From positions 1 to 25,784 of the forward strand of contig JASJBO010000017.1 of the NCBI GenBank assembly GCA_030066475.1: DNA of 25,784 nucleotides, in the 5' to 3' direction. Positions 10,682 through 17,861 of this stretch are shown here, one piece after another. A program made the position numbers and the translations under genes. Under the pieces are notes generated by a model, which saw only the letters and a program-made list of their open reading frames with translations, was not told the DNA's origin and did not search any database. The stretch comes from Myxococcota bacterium. Its GTDB lineage: Bacteria; Myxococcota_A; UBA9160; PR03. Position 1 is the first letter of the stretch. Each line of letters begins with the position of its first letter.

Positions 10682-11790
10682 CGCTCCCCCACCGCGGTGG
10701 CGTACGGGAAGCGACGCTTGAGCCGCAGGATCGGCTGCTCGAACGCCTGCCACGAGATCGCCGCGAGCAGGATGCTCAGCGGCACCGCGGCGGCTCGGCT
10801 GGTGAGCGGGTGCGCGGCCGGGTCGATGGCGCTGCCCGGAGCGAACCGATGGATGAAGGTCGGCACGAACATGTGGAGCAGGTACAGGCCGTAGCTGATG
10901 CGGCCCAGGTAGACCAACGGCCGGAACGCCAGGAGCCGGCCCGTCCAGCCTCCGAAGCCGACGGCTGCGCGGTCGACGAGCCAGGTGAAGAGCAGGCCGA
11001 AGGCGAGGGGAGTCAGCGAGAGCGTCAGCGGGTGCCTGCGGTAGTCCGCGTGCGCGAGACACGCCGCGATCGCCAGCGGGAGGCCGAGCCACAGACCCCA
11101 GTGCGTGAGGCGCGCCCGCAGCTCGCCGTTCCCGGAGTGCCAGGCCCACGCCAGCAGCGCCCCGAGGGCGAGGTTGTCGATGCGGCCGGGCAGCAGCCAC
11201 TGCACGGCGATCGTGTTCACCCCGGCCGCGAGGGCGCCGGCGCGCCAGATCAGCCCGAGCGCGACCGCGCCGGCGATCCACGGCCCGAGGCGGTTGCGCG
11301 GCGCGAGCAGCACGAGCCATGGCCACAGCAGGTAGAACTGCTCCTCCAGGGCCAGCGTCCAGAAGTGCGTCACCGGACCGTGGGTGGCGCCGCGCAGCGA
11401 GAAGTACAGGTTCGAGAGATAGGTCGCGTGCCAGACCGCCGTCTCGCGCGCGGGCTCGACGTCGAGCCAGACGATCAGCGCCAACGTCGCGTAGAAGACC
11501 GGGAAGATCCGCAGCGCACGCCGGGCGTAGAAGCGGAGCAGCGCGCTGTTGCGCGAGAAGTGACGTGCGTCGACCTCGTCGCGGAGCCGCAACAGGATGC
11601 CCGTGATCAGGAAGCCGCTCAGCACGAAGAAGAGCTGGACCCCGAGCTGACCCCAGGGCAGGGCGCGGTGCACGGCCGGGAGCACGCCGTTGGCGTAGTG
11701 GGCGACCATCACGGCGCTCACCGCGAAGGCGCGCAGGGCATCGAGCTGGACCCGATGGCTGGCGCTCGGCGCGGCGACCGCGCTGCTCAT
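10678..11790 (-). CDS. Acyltransferase family 3 (OafA/YrhL-like) membrane protein
   Basis: A 370-aa protein with about ten transmembrane helices that probably transfers acetyl or another acyl group to a surface or lipid-linked sugar. The family hallmark R-x10-H is present as Arg20 and His31 within QLDALRAFAVSAVMVAH. It is followed by QLFFVLSGFLITGILL and the RxxR segment FYARRALRIFPVFY. LEEQFYLLWPWLVLL near residue 140 is also typical. The length matches a bare acyltransferase-3 domain with no SGNH extension. The ATG at 11790 lies 28 bases after the DUF502 gene, and the stop is joined by GTGA overlap to the next gene. The acceptor is unknown. Confidence 0.9.
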   Translation of the reverse strand: MSSAVAAPSASHRVQLDALRAFAVSAVMVAHYANGVLPAVHRALPWGQLGVQLFFVLSGFLITGILLRLRDEVDARHFSRNSALLRFYARRALRIFPVFYATLALIVWLDVEPARETAVWHATYLSNLYFSLRGATHGPVTHFWTLALEEQFYLLWPWLVLLAPRNRLGPWIAGAVALGLIWRAGALAAGVNTIAVQWLLPGRIDNLALGALLAWAWHSGNGELRARLTHWGLWLGLPLAIAACLAHADYRRHPLTLSLTPLAFGLLFTWLVDRAAVGFGGWTGRLLAFRPLVYLGRISYGLYLLHMFVPTFIHRFAPGSAIDPAAHPLTSRAAAVPLSILLAAISWQAFEQPILRLKRRFPYATAVGER

Positions 11791-11818
11791 GCGGCGCGGC
11801 CGCTGGGCGGCCGCCCGT

Positions 11819-12577
11819 TCACGACGGCCCCTCGTGCAGTCCCTTGCGCAGCGCGGCGGGCGGCGACGCCTCGTCGGGGAGTGTCGGCGCCGGGCCCGGC
11901 AGCGGGGGCTGCGCCGCCGCGCCCTCGGGCCAGACCAGGCCGCCCGACATCACCAGCTTGAAGGCGTCCTCGACCGTGATGTCGAGCTCGCGCAGCTCGT
12001 CCTCGGGCACCAGCAGGTAGAAGCCCGAGGTCGGGTTCGGCGTGGTCGGCACGAAGCAGTTCACCATCGTGCCCGGCGTGAGGTCCTGCACGATGCCGCG
12101 CGCCGTGCCCGTGGTGAAGGCGACCGCCCAGATCCCCTTGCGCGGGTACTCGATCAGCACGACGCGGCGAAACGCGCTCGGCCCGCTGGCCTTGAAGATC
12201 GCCTCGACCAGCTGCTTGACGCCGGCGTAGATGCTGCGCGCGACCGGCACCCGCTCGAGCACGCGCTCGCTCAGCCGCACCGCCTCCGCCCCGAAGAAGT
12301 GGCGCGCGATCACGCCCAGCAGCAGGATGACCACCAGCGTGAAGAGCGCGCCCACGAACGGCAGCCGCGGGGGCTCCTCCAGGCCGGGCAAGGCGAGCTT
12401 GAGCAGCGGGGGCAGGATCGCGTTGTCGAGCCGCTGCACGATCCACGCGATCGCCCAGACCGTGATCCCGATCGGCGCGAAGACCAGGATGCCGGTGACG
12501 AAGTAGCGCCCCAGCGTCTCGCGGACCGCGTGCGTGAAGCGCCGCGCGCGCGACGGGTTCGCCTGGCGCGAGCTCAT
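11819..12577 (-). CDS. DUF502 family membrane protein
   Basis: A 252-aa protein with two N-terminal transmembrane helices (about residues 24-48 and 73-95) and a conserved soluble domain. The signature GRYFVTGILVFAPIGITVW, the RIPVARSIYAGVKQL-like segment (here VPVARSIYAGVKQL), VVLIEYPRKGIW and FVPTTPNPTSGFY are those of DUF502 proteins, which are widespread in bacteria and plants but lack a firm biochemical role. A Pro-rich C-terminal tail of about 35 residues is less conserved. GGAGG lies seven bases before the ATG at 12577. It heads the minus-strand envelope operon and is divergent from the EthD-like gene, with only 29 bp between the two starts, so the promoters must overlap the coding ends or share the gap. 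Confidence 0.92.
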   Translation of the reverse strand: MSSRQANPSRARRFTHAVRETLGRYFVTGILVFAPIGITVWAIAWIVQRLDNAILPPLLKLALPGLEEPPRLPFVGALFTLVVILLLGVIARHFFGAEAVRLSERVLERVPVARSIYAGVKQLVEAIFKASGPSAFRRVVLIEYPRKGIWAVAFTTGTARGIVQDLTPGTMVNCFVPTTPNPTSGFYLLVPEDELRELDITVEDAFKLVMSGGLVWPEGAAAQPPLPGPAPTLPDEASPPAALRKGLHEGPS

Positions 12578-12606
12578 GCGGCAGCCTCCGGGCGGGAGGC
12601 TTCGCG

Positions 12607-13017
12607 ATGATCAAGCTCAGCTTCTGCCTGCACCGCCTGCCGCACCTCGACCGGGAGGCGTTCCAGCGCTACTGGCGCGACACGCACGGGCCGCTGGTGC
12701 GCGAGCGCGCCCGGGCGCTCGCGATCGAGCGCTACGTGCAGGTGCACGCCGTCGAGGACCCGCTCCAGGCGCTGCTGCGCGAGAGCCGCGGGGCGCCCGA
12801 GGCCTACGACGGGATCGCCGAGCTGTGGTGGCAGGACCGGGAGACGCTGGCTGCCGCGATGGCGTCGCCCGAGGGCCAGCGCGCCGCGGCCGAGCTGCTC
12901 GAGGACGAGCGCCGCTTCATCGACCTGGCGCGGTCGCCCCTGTGGATCTCGGAGGAGCATCCGATCCTCGCGGGCGAGGCGGATCAGAACAGCGGCGTGT
13001 CGTCGTCGGGCGCGTAG
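12607..13017 (+). CDS. EthD domain-containing protein (dimeric alpha/beta barrel)
   Basis: A 136-aa small protein with the EthD-type ferredoxin-like fold. The N-terminus MIKLSFCLHRLPHLDREAF leads into the family motif RYWRDTHGPLV, with a second half containing PEAYDGIAELWWQD and a DERRFIDLARSPLWISEEHP end. EthD proteins are poorly understood: some accompany P450 degradation systems and others are monooxygenase-like or cyclase-like. No partner is encoded next to it. GGGAGG sits seven bases before the ATG. The last ~11 residues (low complexity, NSGVSSSGA) lie over an antiparallel small reading frame, so the true C-terminus here is of interest. Confidence 0.85.
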   Translation: MIKLSFCLHRLPHLDREAFQRYWRDTHGPLVRERARALAIERYVQVHAVEDPLQALLRESRGAPEAYDGIAELWWQDRETLAAAMASPEGQRAAAELLEDERRFIDLARSPLWISEEHPILAGEADQNSGVSSSGA

Positions 13018-13124
13018 GCGCTGATCTCGCAGGCGAGGCAGATCACTTCGAATTCGGGGCTCCACCCCCGCCGAGGCTCCCGGGGCTCGTCCGTGGCGGC
13101 CCCCGTCTTCGCGTGCGATTGCAT
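12984..13124 (-). CDS. Candidate 46-aa small protein with a CxxC motif
   Basis: A short frame that I read directly from the minus strand. It starts at the ATG at 13124 with GGAGG exactly six bases upstream, the best ribosome binding site spacing in this part of the window. The product is about 46 residues: a charged N-terminal half (MQSHAKTGAATDEPREPRRG), then WSPEFEVICLACEISAYAPDDDTPLF. Aromatic and aliphatic residues, a Cys-Leu-Ala-Cys pair and an acidic tail look like a real small protein and not GC-rich noise. A single CxxC could bind metal in a dimer or serve as a redox site. The last 34 bases overlap the EthD gene antiparallel. A second ATG at 13128 lies in another frame. I do not recognise a family. 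Confidence 0.5.
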   Translation of the reverse strand: MQSHAKTGAATDEPREPRRGWSPEFEVICLACEISAYAPDDDTPLF

Positions 13125-13148
13125 CCATGACCTCCGTGGCCGCCGACG

Positions 13149-13271
13149 CTAGCGCAGCGGCACGTCGCCGGCGAAGCGGACGCGCTTCACCGGACTGCCG
13201 ATGGCATCGGGGTGGATGTTGCCGCGCAGGCGCACCAGGGCCGGATCCTCTGCAGAGAGCGCGAGAGCCGT
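13149..13271 (-). other. Possible gene remnant or spurious short frame
   Basis: On the minus strand a 40-codon stretch between two stops reads TALALSAEDPALVRLRGNIH, then PDAIGSPVKRVRFAGDVPLR. The wording is more protein-like than the flanks, and VRLRGNIHP recalls the start of S53 (kumamolisin-like) propeptides, but only loosely. No good start codon or ribosome binding site is present. It could be a decayed gene end left between the GH1 gene and the small gene at 12984-13124, or chance. Confidence 0.2.
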
Positions 13272-13299
13272 TCAGGATAGGCTCTTCGGCAGGCGGCTC

Positions 13300-14667
13300 C
13301 TAGGTCTCCAGCGCGTTCTCGCGCGCCACCGCGCCGTACCAGCGGCCCGACTCCTTCAGCACGCGCTGCCCGGTCGCGAAGTCGACCCAGACCAGCCCGA
13401 AGCGCTGCGCGTAGCCCTCGGCCCACTCGAAGTTGTCGAGCAGGCTCCAGGCGTGGTAGCCGCGCACGTCCGCCCCCGCGGCGATGGCCCGATGCAGGGC
13501 CTCCAGGAAGCCCCGGTAGAACTCGATGCGGCGGGCGTCGTGCACGACCCCGTCCGCGTCGGGCCCGTCGCCGTAGGCGCAGCCGTTCTCGGTCACCTCG
13601 ATCGCGGGCCGGTCGTAGTCGCGCGTGATCCGTTCCAGCATCACCCGCAGCGCGTCGGGCCAGACCTCCCAGCCGAAGTCGGTGCGCGGCCCGTCCTCGC
13701 CGCCGAACTCGCTGGCGGGCGCCGCGCCGATCGCCAGCGGGTGGTCGCCGGTCGGCACCGCCCGGACGAGGGTGCGCGTGTAGAGATTCACCCCGACGAA
13801 GTCGAGCGGGGCGCGCATGCGCTCGAAGTCGCCGTCCTGCACGCCGAGTGCCGCGGCCGGAACGCCGGCGGGGTGGGCCTCCGGATACTCGCCGCGCAGC
13901 GCCGGCCGCAGGAACCACTCGTTCGCGAAGCGATGCCAGCGCTCGGCCGCCTCGGCGTCGGCCTCGTCGCCGCCGGCCGGCTCGCAGGGCGACAGGTGGA
14001 AGGCGGTGCCGATGCGCGTCTCCGGCTTCGACTGCGAGGCGCGCATCGCCCGCAGCGCCTCGCCTTGAGCGAGGTTCACGGTGTGCGTCGCGCGCAGGAA
14101 CGCGTCGGGCTCGCGGCGCCCCGGCGCGTGGACGCCGAGCAGGTAGCCGAACGCGGTGAACACGTTCGGCTCGTTGAAGATCATCCAGTCGGCCACGCGG
14201 TCGCCCAGCGCCCGCATCGCCAGCTCGGCGTAGTCGGCGAAGCGGCCGGCCAGGTCGCGCACCGGCCAGCCGCCGGCGTCCTCGAGCGCCTGCGGCAGGT
14301 CCCAGTGGTAGAGCGTCGGGAAGGGGCGGATGCCCGCCTCCAGCAGCCCGTCGACCAGCGCGCGGTAGTAGTCGAGGCCGGCGGGGTTGGCGCGGCCGCG
14401 GCCGTCGGGCTGGATGCGCGGCCAGGCCAGCGAGAAGCGGTAGCTGCCGAGCCGCATCTCGCGCAGCAGCGCCACGTCCTCGCGCCAGCGCCGGTAGGAG
14501 TCGCAGGCCACGTCGCCGGTGTCGCCCCCGCGCACCCGCCCCTCGGCGTGCGCGAACCGGTCCCAGATCGACTCCCCCTTGCCGTCCGCCCGCCAGCCGC
14601 CCTCGACCTGGTACGACGCCGTCGCCGCCCCCCACCAGAACCCCTCCGGAAACGCCAGCCGCCCCAT
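13300..14667 (-). CDS. Glycoside hydrolase family 1 beta-glucosidase
   Basis: A 455-aa (beta/alpha)8-barrel retaining beta-glycosidase, probably cytoplasmic because no signal peptide is present. The N-terminal signature FPEGFWWGAATASYQVEGGW is complete. The acid/base Glu166 lies in MIFNEPNVF, and the nucleophile Glu360 lies in VTENGCAYGDG. Sugar-binding residues are visible in SYRFSLAWPRIQP, TLYHWDLPQAL and YHAWSLLDNFEWAEGY. Length matches bacterial BglA/BglB. Preference for glucoside, galactoside or fucoside cannot be read off. The start at the ATG 14667 has no clear Shine-Dalgarno sequence. The 152-bp gap to divergent queG holds a REP-like element instead of an obvious regulator site. No sugar transporter is adjacent. 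Confidence 0.95.
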   Translation of the reverse strand: MGRLAFPEGFWWGAATASYQVEGGWRADGKGESIWDRFAHAEGRVRGGDTGDVACDSYRRWREDVALLREMRLGSYRFSLAWPRIQPDGRGRANPAGLDYYRALVDGLLEAGIRPFPTLYHWDLPQALEDAGGWPVRDLAGRFADYAELAMRALGDRVADWMIFNEPNVFTAFGYLLGVHAPGRREPDAFLRATHTVNLAQGEALRAMRASQSKPETRIGTAFHLSPCEPAGGDEADAEAAERWHRFANEWFLRPALRGEYPEAHPAGVPAAALGVQDGDFERMRAPLDFVGVNLYTRTLVRAVPTGDHPLAIGAAPASEFGGEDGPRTDFGWEVWPDALRVMLERITRDYDRPAIEVTENGCAYGDGPDADGVVHDARRIEFYRGFLEALHRAIAAGADVRGYHAWSLLDNFEWAEGYAQRFGLVWVDFATGQRVLKESGRWYGAVARENALET

Positions 14668-14688
14668 GCCGCGCGAGCCTAGAGGGAA

Positions 14689-14759
14689 GGGGGACGTTCG
14701 TTAAGTAAGTGAAGCAACTCCCAGCGGGGAACCAATTGGCCTCCTGCAGGAACGTCCCC
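14689..14759. repeat. REP-like palindromic element, copy A
   Basis: The ends GGGGACGTTC (14690-14699) and GAACGTCCCC (14750-14759) are perfect inverted repeats. Inside the left end is TTAAGTAAGTGAAGCAACTC, shared with the element at 18320. The first 33 bases of the two elements match at 29 positions. The right half has diverged from the copy-B arrangement. The element lies between the divergent GH1 and queG genes. Such palindromes resemble REP sequences moved by Y1-type (RAYT) transposases. Confidence 0.7.
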
Positions 14760-14819
14760 ACCTCCGGAGGGCTGGATTATGGTTCGGCGTCATGGAGTTG
14801 GGGCGCTCGGGGTGAGGTG

Positions 14820-15902
14820 ATGTCCAAGGGCTGGGAGGGGGACTGGGAGGGGCGGCTGAAGGCGCTGGCGCTGGCGCTGGGGTTCGACCGCGCGGGCATC
14901 GCGCCGCTCGGCCCGACGCCGGAGTCGGAGGCGCTGCGCGACTGGATCGCCCGCGGTCGCCACGGCGAGATGGGCTACCTGGCGCGCCGGGTCGAGGAGC
15001 GGGTCGACCCGAGGCGGCTGCTCGAGGGCGCGCGCAGCGCGCTGGTGGTCGGTCTGGTCTACGACCGCCCGGCACCGCCCGACGCACGGCCCACGACCGC
15101 CGGTGCGAGTCCGCGCGGCCGGATCGCGCGCTACGCGGGTGGCGACGACTACCACGATCTGATGCTCGAGCGCCTGCGGCAGGTGGGCGACGCGCTCGAG
15201 CCCCTGGCGCGCCGCGCCGTCCGCTGGCGCGCCTACGTCGACACCGGCCCCGTGCTCGAGCGCGTGCTGGCCGCCTACGCCGGGCTCGGCTGGATCGGCC
15301 GCAACACCTGCCTGATCGACCCGCAGCTCGGCTCGTACCTGTTCCTGGGCGTGCTGCTGTGCGACCTCGAGCTGACCCCCGACGCGCGCGAGCCCGATCA
15401 CTGCGGCAGCTGCCGCGCCTGTCTCGACGCCTGTCCCACCGACGCGTTTCCCGAGCCCTACGTGCTCGATGCGAGCCGCTGCCTCTCGTACACGACGATC
15501 GAGCTGCGCGGGCCGATCCCCGCGGAGCTGCGCGCGGGGCAGGGCGACTGGGTCTTCGGCTGCGACGTCTGCCAGGAGGTGTGTCCGTGGAACCAGCGGC
15601 GACTGCGTGAGGTGCCGCCCGACCGCGCGGGCCTGCGCGAGCGCCTGACGCCTCGCCGCGACTGGGTGCGTCCGGCGCTCGCCTGGCTGCTGGGCCTGGA
15701 CGAGGACGACTGGCGCGCGAGCACCCGACGCAGCCCGCTACGGCGGGCCAGGTACCGCGGCCTGATGCGCAACGCGCTGGTCGCCGCCGGCAACTCGGGC
15801 GACGCCGCCCTGCGCCCGCTGGTGGCGCGCCACGCCGCGGGCGACGATGCGCTGCTGGCCGAGCACGCGCGCTGGGCGCTGGCGAGGCTCGACGCGAGGT
15901 GA
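14820..15902 (+). CDS. queG: Epoxyqueuosine reductase
   Basis: A 360-aa iron-sulfur, cobalamin-dependent enzyme that reduces epoxyqueuosine to queuosine in tRNA, the final step of the pathway. Two ferredoxin-type clusters are visible: Cys195, 198, 201 and 205 in CGSCRACLDACPTDAF, and Cys248, 251 and 255 in CDVCQEVCPWN. The catalytic/cobalamin region has RYAGGDDYHDLMLERLRQV and DTGPVLERVLAAYAGLGWIG, closely matching QueG. A HEAT-like C-terminus (NALVAAGNSGD onwards) is present, as in the family. I chose the ATG at 14820 because GAGGTG lies just upstream and MSKGWEGDW leads straight into the first conserved helix; the frame is open further upstream through the REP element. No other queuosine genes are in the window. 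Confidence 0.95.
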   Translation: MSKGWEGDWEGRLKALALALGFDRAGIAPLGPTPESEALRDWIARGRHGEMGYLARRVEERVDPRRLLEGARSALVVGLVYDRPAPPDARPTTAGASPRGRIARYAGGDDYHDLMLERLRQVGDALEPLARRAVRWRAYVDTGPVLERVLAAYAGLGWIGRNTCLIDPQLGSYLFLGVLLCDLELTPDAREPDHCGSCRACLDACPTDAFPEPYVLDASRCLSYTTIELRGPIPAELRAGQGDWVFGCDVCQEVCPWNQRRLREVPPDRAGLRERLTPRRDWVRPALAWLLGLDEDDWRASTRRSPLRRARYRGLMRNALVAAGNSGDAALRPLVARHAAGDDALLAEHARWALARLDAR

Positions 15903-15909
15903 TTCGCAA

Positions 15910-15930
15910 GGAGGCCGATCGTCGGCCTCC
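15910..15930 (+). terminator. Hairpin after queG
   Basis: GGAGGCCGA (15910-15918) pairs perfectly with TCGGCCTCC (15922-15930) over a three-base loop, eight bases after the queG stop. No T-run follows. It lies in the 62-bp gap between convergent queG and the minus-strand methyltransferase, so it could serve both strands. Confidence 0.45.
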
Positions 15931-15960
15931 GCGCAGTGAGGCGAAGCCGAACGAAGTCCA
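15931..15960 (+). repeat. Isolated copy of half of the 56-bp array unit
   Basis: This 30-bp stretch, starting GCGCAGTGAGGCGAAGCC and ending AAGTCCA, matches the second half of the array unit at 27 of 30 positions, with the GGC-GAA-GCC hairpin intact. It follows the queG hairpin directly and lies about 15 kb from the array, showing the unit is dispersed in intergenic ends. Confidence 0.65.
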
Positions 15961-15964
15961 TCGG

Positions 15965-16513
15965 CTAGCGCCGGCGAGCCACGAGCGTTGCGAGCCAGGC
16001 GGGGCGATCGCCGGACGACAGCCCCTCGTGCGACTCCAGCACCTCGAGCTCCGGGAACAGGCCAGGCAGCTCGCCGGCTGCCAGCAGGAAGTCGGGGTTG
16101 CGCGGGCCCCAGCCCAGCTCGGTCTGGCGCCGCAGGAAGGTCTCGTACAGCAGCAGGCCGCCCGCGGCCAGCAGGCCGCTGATGCCGGGCGCGAGCGGGC
16201 GGTGGAGGTAGCGCGACACGATCACGGCGCCGAAGCGGGCCGCTGCCAAGGGAGGCGGCAGGCCGCCCTCGAGGTCGGCTCGCACCGGGGCGATCGGGAG
16301 CTGCTCCAACCGCGCGCGCCGGCTCAGCTCCACGAGCGCCTCGCGGCTGCGGTCGAGGGCGACCACCGGCAGGCCCCAGCGCGCCAGGAGCAGCGCGTGG
16401 CGGCCGCGCCCGCAGGCGAGGTCGAGCAGCGGTCCGAGCCGTGCCGCGTCGCGCAGGGCCTCCTCGTGCGCGGCGAAGAAGGGGGAGGGCGGCGGCAGCT
16501 CAGTCCCGGTCAA
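15965..16513 (-). CDS. Small SAM-dependent methyltransferase (TehB/Methyltransf_25-like)
   Basis: A 182-aa class I methyltransferase core. Motif I is LLDLACGRGRHALLLARWG near residue 29, followed by VVALDRSREAL and APVRADLEGGLPPP. A strand/helix motif, VIVSRYLHRPLAPGISGLLAAGGLLLYE, and ETFLRRQTELGWGPRNPDFLL are typical of the TehB-like group, where the R-x-L-x-R motif follows the fourth strand. The substrate is unknown. It starts with TTG at 16513, 14 bases inside the end of the phosphodiesterase gene, preceded by GGAG; no ATG is available in frame near the conserved N-terminus. The overlap implies co-translation with the upstream gene. Confidence 0.83.
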   Translation of the reverse strand: MTGTELPPPSPFFAAHEEALRDAARLGPLLDLACGRGRHALLLARWGLPVVALDRSREALVELSRRARLEQLPIAPVRADLEGGLPPPLAAARFGAVIVSRYLHRPLAPGISGLLAAGGLLLYETFLRRQTELGWGPRNPDFLLAAGELPGLFPELEVLESHEGLSSGDRPAWLATLVARRR

Positions 16514-17312
16514 GCCGCTCCGCCGCCACCTGGGCCACGCGGCCCGGGAAGTCGGAGATGATCCCGTCCACGCCCAGGTCGAGCAGGCGGTGCATCTCCG
16601 CGGGCTCGTTCACGGTCCAGACGTGCACCGCCACGTCGTAGGCGTGCGCGTGCTCGACCAGCTCGCGGGTCACGAGCGGGCGGCCGCCGAAGCCCGGCGG
16701 GATCTGCAGCGCGTCGGGGCCGGGCGGAGCCGGCTTGCCGTCGAGCGCGGCGCGCACGAAGCCCAGCACGTCGCCCGCCGAGGCGCCGACCGCGACGCCC
16801 ACGCGCGTCTCGGCCAGCTGGGCCCGCAGGTCCGCCATCAGCCCGTCGTCGGCTGCGGCCAGCAGCACGGTCTCCTCGCGTCCCAGCCGCTGCACCAGGT
16901 CGATGGCGCCGTGCACCAGGGCGGGAATGCGCTCCTTCAGCTCGATGTTGAAGCGCGCGTCGGGGAAGGTCTGCAGAGCCTCCTCGAGGGTCGGGATGCG
17001 GAGTCCGCGTCCGCGAAAGGGAAACCGGTCGTGGCCGGCGGGCGAGAAGCGATCGCCGGCGTCCAGACGGCGGAGCTCCGAGAGCTCGATGTCCGCCACC
17101 CGACCGACGCCGTTCGTGGTGCGCTCCAGCACGTCGTCGTGGATCAGCACCAGGGCGCCGTCGCGCGTGACGTGGGCGTCGGTCTCGAGGATGTGCGCGC
17201 CGCGCGCGAGCGCTCGCTCGAAGCTGGTGAGGGTGTTCTCGGGCAGCTCGCCGGCGGCGCCGCGGTGGCCGATCACGGTGGGAACCGGGACGTCGAGAAA
17301 CGGGTGGCGCAT
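16500..17312 (-). CDS. Glycerophosphodiester phosphodiesterase family protein
   Basis: A 270-aa TIM-barrel enzyme that hydrolyses glycerophosphodiesters to glycerol-3-phosphate and an alcohol. The catalytic signature is complete: IGHRGAAGELPENT with His16, Arg17 and Glu25, then LETDAHVTRDGALVLIHDD with Glu43, Asp45 and His58. NIELKE (metal-site Glu) and the C-terminal VWTVNEPAEMHRLLDLGVDGIISDFP block are also present. No signal peptide is seen, so it is the cytoplasmic UgpQ-like type. The ATG at 17312 has only a weak ribosome binding site. It is divergent from dcd by 17 bp and overlaps the following methyltransferase by 14 bp. Confidence 0.94.
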   Translation of the reverse strand: MRHPFLDVPVPTVIGHRGAAGELPENTLTSFERALARGAHILETDAHVTRDGALVLIHDDVLERTTNGVGRVADIELSELRRLDAGDRFSPAGHDRFPFRGRGLRIPTLEEALQTFPDARFNIELKERIPALVHGAIDLVQRLGREETVLLAAADDGLMADLRAQLAETRVGVAVGASAGDVLGFVRAALDGKPAPPGPDALQIPPGFGGRPLVTRELVEHAHAYDVAVHVWTVNEPAEMHRLLDLGVDGIISDFPGRVAQVAAERLDRD

Positions 17313-17329
17313 GGGGCGAAGACGGTACC

Positions 17330-17857
17330 ATGCCGCGCCCGATGGCCGTTCTGACGCGCACCGCGATCCTCGCCGAGCTGGACGCCGGCCGTCTGGCGAT
17401 CGATCCGCTCGATCGTGCCGCCCAGGTGGGACCGGCCTCGATCGACCTCACGCTCGGCGATCAGATCCGCGTGATCCAGCCGGGCGCCGAGGCGATCCCC
17501 ATCCGCGACGAGTCGGACTTCCGCGAGCACACCGAGGAGCGCAGCCTCGACCGTCCCTACGTCCTCGCACCGGGAGGGACGATCCACGGGATCACCGTCG
17601 AACGCATCACGCTGCCCCAGGACCTGTGCGGATTTCTCGAGGGGCGCAGCCGGTTTGCACGCCTGGGCCTGATGATCCACGTGACCTCTGCGTTCGTGCA
17701 GCCGGGCGTGTCGAACCGTCAGGTGCTCGAGATGAGCAACGTCGCCGGGCACCCGCTCGAGATCCACGCGGGCGTCCGGCTGTGCCAGATCGTGCTGATG
17801 CGGACCGAGGGTGCCGCGGCCTACCGGGGCCGCTTCGCCCACCAGGAGCGTCCGTAG
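17330..17857 (+). CDS. dcd: dCTP deaminase
   Basis: A 175-aa trimeric dUTPase-fold enzyme that deaminates dCTP to dUTP for thymidylate synthesis. Visible family blocks are VGPASIDLTLGDQIRV near the N-terminus, the GRSRFARLGLMIHVTSAF segment (GRSS-like triphosphate loop, here GRSR), and QPGVSNRQVLEMSN, which holds the catalytic Glu in VLE. The short C-terminus AAYRGRFAHQE resembles the lid in dcd proteins that lack the long E. coli tail. GRSR in place of GRSS is the only notable departure. The ATG at 17330 is used; an ATG at 17342 would remove four residues (MPRP) and is also possible. dtd starts four bases after the stop, suggesting one transcript. Confidence 0.88.
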   Translation: MPRPMAVLTRTAILAELDAGRLAIDPLDRAAQVGPASIDLTLGDQIRVIQPGAEAIPIRDESDFREHTEERSLDRPYVLAPGGTIHGITVERITLPQDLCGFLEGRSRFARLGLMIHVTSAFVQPGVSNRQVLEMSNVAGHPLEIHAGVRLCQIVLMRTEGAAAYRGRFAHQERP

Positions 17858-17861
17858 GGCG

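Noticed and set aside
14709..14819. Upstream start for queG inside the REP element
   Set aside because: The frame is open, but the added 37 residues are encoded by the palindrome and have no family match. GAGGTG before the ATG at 14820 and the family N-terminus favour the shorter form.
17811..17861. ATG start of dtd inside dcd
   Set aside because: The GTG at 17862 begins VRAVAQRV, which matches the family N-terminus; the extra residues are dcd sequence in another frame.
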